A stretch of 8,175 bases of DNA, taken from assembly GCA_027483285.1 (NCBI GenBank), contig JAIXUZ010000145.1, positions 1 to 8,175 of the forward strand, given 5' to 3'. The notes under the pieces were generated by a model, which worked only from the letters and a program-made list of their open reading frames with translations, did not search any database and had not been told where the DNA came from. The position numbers were made by a program, and so were the translations under genes. Shown piece by piece: positions 1-5,086 of this stretch. Position 1 is the stretch's first letter, and every line of letters begins with the position of its first letter. This stretch comes from Bacteroidota bacterium (GTDB lineage Bacteria > Bacteroidota > Bacteroidia > CAMBQF01).

Positions 1-515
1 TAGTCTTCCATTAATAAATAATCAGCCTCATCTACTAAGTTTTGGGCTAAAATGTCTTCACGAGAAATGTCTACATCGTGCCCTTCTTCTGCTTTAGTGG
101 CAGGGGTAATAATAGGCACTGGAAATTTATCGCTCTCCTTCATCCCCTCGGGCATGGTAACGCCACACAAAACACGCTTGCCGCTTTTGTACTCTCTCCA
201 TGCATGGCCTGTAAGGTACCCGCGTATAACCATTTCAATGCGCACAGGCTCCGCAGCGTAACCTATCGCTACATTAGGCAACGGGCTTTCAATCGTCCAG
301 TTGGGCACAATATCTTCAGTAGCCTTTAAAAAATACCAGGCTACTTTATTCAGTACAGCGCCTTTATAGGGTATCGGCTTTGGTAAAATATGGTCAAAGG
401 CTGATATACGGTTGCTGGCAATCATTACCATGTATTTATCGGCAATGGTATATACATCGCGTACTTTACCACGGTAATAGTTGGTTTGGCGGCTGAAATG
501 GAATGGAGCTTGCAT
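1..515 (-). CDS. purC: Phosphoribosylaminoimidazole-succinocarboxamide synthase (SAICAR synthase), N-terminal part, cut by window edge
   Basis: SAICAR synthase joins CAIR and aspartate with ATP to give SAICAR in cytosolic de novo purine synthesis. Translating the minus strand from the ATG at 515-513 gives an open frame of 171 codons with no stop before the left edge. The protein begins MQAPFHFSRQTN. Family motifs are visible in order: GKVRDVY (about residues 16-22, ATP-binding glycine-rich loop), SNRISAFDH (34-42), IRGYLTGHAW (98-107) and TPATKAEEGHD (137-147, substrate-binding region). Full-length homologues of this longer, yeast-like type have about 300 residues, so a little under half is missing downstream of the window. 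The ATG was chosen because the conserved region starts about 15 residues later, as in homologues, and a possible promoter box lies just upstream. The gene is divergent from proC. Family assignment is secure. Confidence 0.95.
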   Translation of the reverse strand, partial: MQAPFHFSRQTNYYRGKVRDVYTIADKYMVMIASNRISAFDHILPKPIPYKGAVLNKVAWYFLKATEDIVPNWTIESPLPNVAIGYAAEPVRIEMVIRGYLTGHAWREYKSGKRVLCGVTMPEGMKESDKFPVPIITPATKAEEGHDVDISREDILAQNLVDEADYLLMED

Positions 516-531
516 TTTTCTTAGATAGTAT

Positions 532-541
532 GGCAAAGTAA
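532..541 (-). promoter_or_regulatory. Possible Bacteroidota -7 promoter element for purC
   Basis: On the minus strand this reads TTACTTTGCC. It resembles the phylum's TAnnTTTG -7 box, but with one base rather than two between TA and TTTG. It lies about 17 bp upstream of the purC ATG, which implies a very short leader. No convincing -33 TTTG was found at the expected spacing. A similar TTATTTGCC sits on the plus strand at 557-565 facing proC, so the two promoters may overlap back to back. This is a motif resemblance only. Confidence 0.35.
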
Positions 542-590
542 CAGCGAATTTTCGTTTTATTTGCCGCTCAAAGCATAATTATATATTAAC

Positions 591-1391
591 ATGAAGATAC
601 TTATTGTTGGTTGCGGAAATATGGGTTCTACGTATGTAGAGAGTTTTATGCGCTCTAAAGTAGTAGACCCTGAAAATTTGTATGTGGTAGAAACCAATGC
701 CAACCGCATTGCCGAGCTTAAAGGCCGCAATTACCCTAATGTATATTCAAACTTTGGCGACTTTGTTGCCGGGTCTGACCTTATTATGCTTTGTGTTAAG
801 CCGCAGGATTTTGAACGTATGGCGCACGAGCTGCAACCCTACCTCGGCGACCAGCTGGTACTGTCTATAATGGCAGGTATGAGCATTGATAAAATTAAGG
901 CTACCTTGGGTGGCAAAGGCCGTATAGTGCGTGCTATGCCTAACCTGCCCGCGCAATTGGGCTATGGAATGACGGTGTTTACCGTATCTAACGATGTGGA
1001 TAAAATCCACCTGTTTGCTATACAAAACCTAATAAATACCACAGGCAAATCGTTGTATGTTGATAATGAAAGCATGCTTGATGCCGCAACAGCCGTATCG
1101 GGTAGCGGCCCTGCCTACGTGTTTTATTTTATTGATGTGATAACCGAAGCGGCTATGAAGATGGGCTTTACCCAACGTGAAGCAGAGCTATTGGTTAAGC
1201 AAACCTTTGCCGGGGCGGTAAACCTGTTAGAGAGCAATAACCTTACCTGTAAAGAGTGGATAACCCGTGTAGCATCGCGCGGAGGCACTACCGAGGCTGC
1301 CCTGAAATCGTTTACTGAAACTAAGGTGAGCGATGATATAGCCCTTGGGGTAAATGCCGCCCTAAACCGCAGTATAGAGTTGGGTAAATAA
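591..1391 (+). CDS. proC: Pyrroline-5-carboxylate reductase
   Basis: This enzyme reduces 1-pyrroline-5-carboxylate to L-proline with NAD(P)H, the last step of proline synthesis in the cytosol. The 266-residue length is normal for the family. An N-terminal Rossmann fold shows GCGNMG at residues 7-12, followed by CVKPQ at 68-72 and the MPN motif at 116-118. The helical dimerisation and substrate domain contains SGSGPAY at 170-176 and the family signature around VASRGGTTEAAL (227-238), where the serine, glycines and threonines contact substrate in known structures. The commoner form of that signature has proline where this protein has R230; the rest is intact. The ATG at 591 starts exactly at the first beta strand, so the start is well supported, although no Shine-Dalgarno is present. 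The gene stands alone, divergent from purC and convergent with the acyltransferase cassette. Confidence 0.96.
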   Translation: MKILIVGCGNMGSTYVESFMRSKVVDPENLYVVETNANRIAELKGRNYPNVYSNFGDFVAGSDLIMLCVKPQDFERMAHELQPYLGDQLVLSIMAGMSIDKIKATLGGKGRIVRAMPNLPAQLGYGMTVFTVSNDVDKIHLFAIQNLINTTGKSLYVDNESMLDAATAVSGSGPAYVFYFIDVITEAAMKMGFTQREAELLVKQTFAGAVNLLESNNLTCKEWITRVASRGGTTEAALKSFTETKVSDDIALGVNAALNRSIELGK

Positions 1392-1426
1392 TGTAATGAG
1401 GATGTAATAGTTTGGAAAACCAGAAG

Positions 1427-2932
1427 CTATTTTACTTCTTCCAGCTTTATATTTTTAAGCCTCATTTCTTTGGTGAAATTATTATCAACATCAAAGAATA
1501 TGCGGAAGAGGATTTGTTGGGGCATGCCATTTTCGGGTGTGGTAAATTTCCAAATATATTGTTTCCAATCAGGACCAAGTTCTGCTACATATCCAGGTAG
1601 AAAGTCTGGATATAAATCAAATATCAATGATTTTTCTCCTTTCGCGTCAAACGTAAGTTGGTAATTTTTGCCTGCTTTTATATTATAATTTCTGTTTTTA
1701 AAGAATGTTGTCTTTTCTCCCGGCAGCAATACATACTCAATACCATTATTTGTTTTATCCTCTCTAACACGGGAAGGGTTTATGTAATCGTAAAAGCTTT
1801 GCACCCCTTTATAATGGTTGTAGGCATTTTCTATAAAACCCATGCCAAGGTTATCAAGGTTAAGTTCGCTGGTAACAATAACAATAGCATCGGCTTTGTT
1901 TATATAATCCCAATAGTCAATATCATTAACATTAGTATCGTGCAGTTTAGTGCGCGATTTTATAATGGCATTGTAACGGAATACCAGTGAGCTATCGTCA
2001 AAAACAGAAGTGTAATAGCCGGGGTCTAACAGTAATTCGCCAAAGCTATCCCCAATCTGTATTACAAATGGTTTTTTAGTACCGACCGGTTGTTTATATT
2101 CAACAATAGGGTAAACGTTCTCCGTTTTTCCGTAAGAGAAATACATGTTTAAAATATTCTGTAATTCATATTCAAGGTAGCGGCCTTTCTTGTCTTTGGC
2201 ATAGCCTTTTAATACCGGCACTGCCGATTGCTTTCCTTTCAATCCACGGTCTACAATCTTGCGCAAGCTGTCTATAGCCAGGTACATTGTGTAAGGCGAC
2301 CAATGCAGGCTATACTTAGGGTATAATGGGAATTTACAGGTGTCGGCCAGTTTAATGCAATAACTTTCAAAATCAATAAACCTAACGTTCTTTTCTTTTG
2401 AAAGTAATGATTTGTATACGCTGTAATTGCTTGATTCTGCCCAGTTTTTTTGATAATTATCGGGTAAATACTTATGCATTACCCTTGGCTTATCTCCTGC
2501 CAGCATTATAATAAGAGGTTTACCTTGTTTAGCTAATGTATCGGCAACAAAACGCAGCATGCCCATTTTAGAATTAATATCGGGCATGCTCACAAAATCT
2601 TCACCATACAAGGGTTTTATACGGCCCACCTCATAAAGTTCGCCATCTTTACCTATAACCAAACCGGGTGCATGGATATTACCATACAGGGTAAATTCCA
2701 ATTGGTTATACATCCGTATAAACTCACTACGAGTTGAAAAATTAGTACGTAGGTATTCGGCGTATAAATCCTGATAATCAGCACATAAAAACTTATCACT
2801 TTCAAATGCGGGTTTTGGTGCTACAGTAAAATCACCGCTTAATGGAAACGTTTTTATGCCAGCAATGTCAAATATGATGGTGCTGAAAAACGCCAACATA
2901 AATAAGGTTAATATTGTACGCTTTAACACCAT
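1427..2932 (-). CDS. AlgJ/AlgX-like SGNH (DHHW-type) probable polysaccharide O-acetyltransferase with C-terminal carbohydrate-binding-like domain
   Basis: The protein has 501 residues. A single hydrophobic segment at about 5-25 (signal anchor or uncleaved signal peptide) places the rest in the periplasm. The central region, roughly 80-390, resembles the SGNH-hydrolase-like domain of AlgJ/AlgX. It has GDSF at 294-297 (S296 as candidate nucleophile), HW at 210-211 (candidate catalytic His) and a late TSELNL segment at 354-359. In AlgJ/AlgX the His lies in a D-x-H-W motif; here the sequence is S-L-H-W, so the Asp position is S208. Residues about 405-501 look like a CBM4_9-type beta-sandwich: YQLTFDAKG, then a Trp-rich strand DWKQYIWKF, then a terminal MRLKNIKLEE strand. 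In the known systems this protein takes acetyl groups delivered by AlgI and moves them to a glycan. The gene starts 2 bp after the MBOAT stop, so the two are surely cotranscribed. The glycan substrate is unknown. Confidence 0.82.
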   Translation of the reverse strand: MVLKRTILTLFMLAFFSTIIFDIAGIKTFPLSGDFTVAPKPAFESDKFLCADYQDLYAEYLRTNFSTRSEFIRMYNQLEFTLYGNIHAPGLVIGKDGELYEVGRIKPLYGEDFVSMPDINSKMGMLRFVADTLAKQGKPLIIMLAGDKPRVMHKYLPDNYQKNWAESSNYSVYKSLLSKEKNVRFIDFESYCIKLADTCKFPLYPKYSLHWSPYTMYLAIDSLRKIVDRGLKGKQSAVPVLKGYAKDKKGRYLEYELQNILNMYFSYGKTENVYPIVEYKQPVGTKKPFVIQIGDSFGELLLDPGYYTSVFDDSSLVFRYNAIIKSRTKLHDTNVNDIDYWDYINKADAIVIVTSELNLDNLGMGFIENAYNHYKGVQSFYDYINPSRVREDKTNNGIEYVLLPGEKTTFFKNRNYNIKAGKNYQLTFDAKGEKSLIFDLYPDFLPGYVAELGPDWKQYIWKFTTPENGMPQQILFRIFFDVDNNFTKEMRLKNIKLEEVK

Positions 2933-2934
2933 GT

Positions 2935-4356
2935 CTAAAACCTGAAGTATATAAATGGGTTAAAGCCTGTGGCGGCTAACTCGCCTGACGACGCAAGCAA
3001 TAAAACTGCCATAACAAAAGCTAATCCTACTAATCGCAAACCCTCTTTTGGCCTTTCAAGGTAATCAACCTGCCATTTTTCAACCTTATTAATACCTCCA
3101 TAAAAAGAGAAGAAAGCCGCGGCGCATAACAGGTAAATAAATTTTGTTTCGTAGTAAAAATCAATACCAGAAAAATCAGGAGTAAACATAACATGTAAAT
3201 ATTCTAATGCAGCCTGCAAACCATTGGCCCTGAAAAATACCCAACCTATAACTACCAAAAAGAAGGTAAGTGCTATGCGGGGTACTTTGCCAATAGATCC
3301 TGTCAGCTTATTCAAAAATACCCTGTCGGCAATTAAAAACAAACCATGGTAGCATCCCCAGATAAGGAAATTCCACTCGGCACCATGCCAAAAGCCCGAT
3401 ATAATAAACACCACCCAAAGGTTAAAATACATACGCCATGTTGGTACTTTGTTGCCGCCTAAAGATATGTACAGGTAATCGCGCATCCAACGGCTAAGCG
3501 TCATGTGCCAGCGGTGCCAAAAGTCGGTAATACTTTGGGCTACATATGGGTTGTTAAAGTTCTCGGGGAATTTAAAGCCCATCATCCTTGCCATACCAAT
3601 AGCCATATCTGAGTAGCCCGAAAAGTCGAAATAGATTTGGAATGTATAAGCAATAGCACCAATCCATGCTTGCTCGGTAGACAAGTTTGCAGCACCGGCA
3701 TTAAATAGCTGGTCGGCAACTACCGCCATGCTATTGGCAATAAGTACCTTTTTAGCTAAACCTATAATAAAGCGGAATAATCCCTGTAAACGGTTGTCTA
3801 ATGTTTCCTGGTCCTTACGGTATATAATCTGGTCTGATATTTCGTTAAACCTGACTATAGGCCCCGCTATTAATTGTGGAAACAGAAGTATGTACAAGGC
3901 ATAATCGGCAATGTTTTTCATGGGTTTCTTAACGCCGCGGTACACATCTATAACGTAACTCAGCTCGTGAAAAGTAAAGAACGATATACCAATAGGCAAC
4001 GCTACTGCTACCCACTTTATATTCTCAACTCCCATTGATGTTAACGAAGCATTTACATTGTCTATAAAGAAGTTAGCGTACTTAAAGTAAAGTAACAGTC
4101 CAACATTTACACACACAGAAAAAGCCAGCAACAGCTTCTTATTCCGCCCCTCATATTTGGCAATTTGCTTTGCCATCAAAAAATCAAATACAATAGAAAA
4201 AGCGAGTATGGAAAAGTACTTTGGTGCCCCCCAAACATAAAATGCAATACTTGCCAGGGTAATATAATAGTTCTTCAGCTTTTGAGGCAGCAAAAAGTAT
4301 ATCCCGAAAAACACAGGAAAAAAGTAAAACAGAAATATGATGCTGCTAAAAACCAC
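2935..4356 (-). CDS. Membrane-bound O-acyltransferase (MBOAT), AlgI-like
   Basis: This 473-residue polytopic inner-membrane protein belongs to the AlgI/DltB branch of MBOAT. It is expected to move acyl (usually acetyl) groups from a cytosolic donor across the membrane for O-acetylation of an exported polysaccharide. The N-terminus MVFSSIIFLFYFFPVF is typical of AlgI-like proteins. Conserved stretches follow: ISFFTFHELSYVIDVYRG (124-141), FPQLIAGPIVR (159-169), FQIYFDFSGYSDMAIG (239-254), FWHRWHMTLSRWMRDYLY (279-296) and SGFWHGAEWNFLIWG (320-334). H324 matches the essential MBOAT histidine. The start codon is GTG at 4356-4354; the resulting MVFSS matches the family and there is an in-frame stop shortly upstream. 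A good -7 box lies about 17 bp upstream. Its partner is the SGNH protein directly downstream. No alginate biosynthesis genes are in view, so the glycan need not be alginate. Confidence 0.93.
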   Translation of the reverse strand: MVFSSIIFLFYFFPVFFGIYFLLPQKLKNYYITLASIAFYVWGAPKYFSILAFSIVFDFLMAKQIAKYEGRNKKLLLAFSVCVNVGLLLYFKYANFFIDNVNASLTSMGVENIKWVAVALPIGISFFTFHELSYVIDVYRGVKKPMKNIADYALYILLFPQLIAGPIVRFNEISDQIIYRKDQETLDNRLQGLFRFIIGLAKKVLIANSMAVVADQLFNAGAANLSTEQAWIGAIAYTFQIYFDFSGYSDMAIGMARMMGFKFPENFNNPYVAQSITDFWHRWHMTLSRWMRDYLYISLGGNKVPTWRMYFNLWVVFIISGFWHGAEWNFLIWGCYHGLFLIADRVFLNKLTGSIGKVPRIALTFFLVVIGWVFFRANGLQAALEYLHVMFTPDFSGIDFYYETKFIYLLCAAAFFSFYGGINKVEKWQVDYLERPKEGLRLVGLAFVMAVLLLASSGELAATGFNPFIYFRF

Positions 4357-4372
4357 GTAGTTGTATAAACGG

Positions 4373-4380
4373 CAAATATA
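4373..4380 (-). promoter_or_regulatory. Bacteroidota -7 promoter box for the MBOAT-SGNH operon
   Basis: On the minus strand this reads TATATTTG, a perfect match to the TAnnTTTG -7 consensus of the Bacteroidota primary sigma factor. The GTG start is 17 bp downstream, so the leader would be only about 10 nt. A TTTG at the -33 position is not evident. The box lies just outside the inverted heptad repeat, which would occupy the upstream promoter region. Confidence 0.55.
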
Positions 4381-4394
4381 ACCACGCTATTGCG

Positions 4395-4471
4395 TAATTA
4401 TGAATTATAAATTGTGAATTATTAGAAAATGAGGGTAAATCTCATAATTACTAATTAATAATTCATAATTA
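4395..4471. repeat. Inverted pair of degenerate 7-bp tandem repeats (AATTATG type), imperfect 77-bp palindrome
   Basis: The left array at 4396-4423 reads as four heptads on the plus strand: AATTATG, AATTATA, AATTGTG, AATTATT. The right array at 4443-4470 gives the same heptad type on the minus strand: AATTATG, AATTATT, AATTAGT, AATTATG. The outermost 14 bp (4395-4408 and 4458-4471) form a perfect inverted repeat. ATGAG at 4429-4433 pairs with CTCAT at 4441-4445 around a 7-nt loop, so the whole element can fold as one imperfect hairpin. It lies between the divergent MBOAT and ridA promoters. The function is unknown. It could be a repetitive extragenic element or a regulatory cruciform. Confidence 0.75.
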
Positions 4472-4478
4472 AAATTTG

Positions 4479-4485
4479 TACTTTG
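4479..4485 (+). promoter_or_regulatory. Possible -7 promoter box for the ridA-like gene
   Basis: TACTTTG followed by C resembles the TAnnTTTG box with a one-base-shorter gap, the same variant seen upstream of purC. The favoured ATG is 40 bp downstream, implying a leader of roughly 30-35 nt. A possible TTG start at 4483 lies inside this box, which argues against that earlier start. The right repeat array ends about 8 bp upstream, where a -33 element would be expected, and no TTTG is seen there. Confidence 0.4.
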
Positions 4486-4524
4486 CTACACGTAGATAAA
4501 TATGCTATAATAGCAAAACAGACA

Positions 4525-5001
4525 ATGAGGAGATTACTGCTTGGAATATTGATATTAGGCATTGCCTTTTTAACATACAAACTGGTTAATGACCGTGAGG
4601 CCTTTACGTTTGATGAGGCTACATCGGTTGTTTATACCGAAAATGCACCTAAGCCTATAGGCTCATATAGCCAGGGCATTTTTAAAAACAACACCTTGTA
4701 TATATCAGGGCAGATAGCTTTGTCTCGTGGCGATAATGCCTTTTTGATTAATAAAGATATTGAGCAGGAAACCCGCCAGGTGATGTTTAACATTGGCGAG
4801 ATTTTAAAGAAGGCTGATATGAACTACAATCATATTGTTAAAACCACTATTTACGTTACCGACTTGGCCAACTTTAAACAGGTGAATGATATTTATGGCG
4901 AGTTCTTCCGCTCTAACCCGCCCGCCCGCGAAACAGTGCAGGTAGACTCACTACCTCGCGGCGCCAAGGTGGAGATATCTGCTATTGCAGTGAAAAATTA
5001 G
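4525..5001 (+). CDS. RidA/YjgF-family (Rid) protein with N-terminal membrane anchor
   Basis: RidA proteins deaminate reactive enamine/imine intermediates such as 2-aminoacrylate made by PLP enzymes. From the ATG at 4525 the protein has 158 residues. It starts MRRLLLGILILGIAFLTYKLV: two arginines followed by a hydrophobic segment at 4-18, with no clear signal-peptidase site, which predicts a signal anchor with the domain outside the cytosol. The Rid domain spans about 35-157. Matching positions to E. coli RidA are Y48 in GSYSQ (usually GPYSQ), S61 in ISGQI, R135 in NPPAR (the catalytic arginine, R105 in RidA) and E150 in AKVEISAIA (E120). An active deaminase is therefore plausible. A longer reading from TTG at 4483 is possible, but that codon falls within the likely promoter. 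No Shine-Dalgarno precedes the ATG. The gene is monocistronic, flanked by heptad repeats and ended by a strong hairpin. Family is certain; location and substrate are inferred. Confidence 0.9.
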   Translation: MRRLLLGILILGIAFLTYKLVNDREAFTFDEATSVVYTENAPKPIGSYSQGIFKNNTLYISGQIALSRGDNAFLINKDIEQETRQVMFNIGEILKKADMNYNHIVKTTIYVTDLANFKQVNDIYGEFFRSNPPARETVQVDSLPRGAKVEISAIAVKN

Positions 5002-5027
5002 CTTGTAGCTTATAGCGGTTAGCTTGT
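5000..5027 (+). repeat. Degenerate 7-bp tandem repeat (AGCTTGT type), four units
   Basis: Four consecutive heptads read AGCTTGT, AGCTTAT, AGCGGTT, AGCTTGT. The array begins inside the ridA stop codon and ends shortly before the terminator's A-run. TTAGCTTGTAG occurs exactly at 4998-5008 and 5019-5029, three periods (21 bp) apart. A shorter array of a related heptad lies on the opposite strand just past the terminator at 5073-5086. Confidence 0.6.
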
Positions 5028-5035
5028 AGAATCTT

Positions 5036-5072
5036 AAAAAAAATCCCTGCACCTTAGGCGGGGATTTTTTTT
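5036..5072. terminator. Bidirectional rho-independent terminator shared by ridA and htpG
   Basis: Eight A residues (5036-5043), then TCCCTGC, a 7-nt loop ACCTTAG (5051-5057), then GCGGGGA and eight T residues (5065-5072). The arms pair over 15 bp with a single G-T wobble at 5048/5060. Because there is an A-run on one side and a T-run on the other, it can end transcription from both directions: ridA on the plus strand and the htpG operon on the minus strand. Confidence 0.92.
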
Positions 5073-5086
5073 CAGCTATCAGCTAT
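5073..5086 (-). repeat. Two-unit 7-bp repeat (ATAGCTG on minus strand)
   Basis: CAGCTAT occurs twice in tandem, which is ATAGCTG twice on the minus strand. It directly abuts the terminator's T-run and reaches the htpG stop codon. The shared AGCT core and 7-bp period relate it to the array at 5000-5027 in inverted orientation. With only two copies, chance is not excluded when it is taken alone. Confidence 0.45.

Noticed and set aside
52..329. Two overlapping plus-strand open frames near the left edge
   Set aside because: They lie antisense to purC, whose translation is continuous and carries strong family motifs. The plus-strand peptides show no recognisable domain.
1406..1431. Possible hairpin terminator between the convergent proC and SGNH genes (AATAG, TGG, AAAA, CCA, CTATT)
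   Set aside because: The stem is short and interrupted by an internal loop, has few GC pairs, and overlaps the last codons of the SGNH gene. It is too weak to call.
1658..1990. A 110-residue plus-strand open frame rich in Ile and Val
   Set aside because: It is antisense within the SGNH acetyltransferase gene. The hydrophobic appearance comes from the complement of AT-rich codons, and no promoter or start context supports it.
4483..4524. Alternative TTG start adding 14 residues to the RidA-like protein
   Set aside because: The TTG falls inside the probable -7 box and the added residues are not hydrophobic or conserved-looking. The ATG at 4525 gives a normal Arg-Arg plus hydrophobic signal-anchor start.
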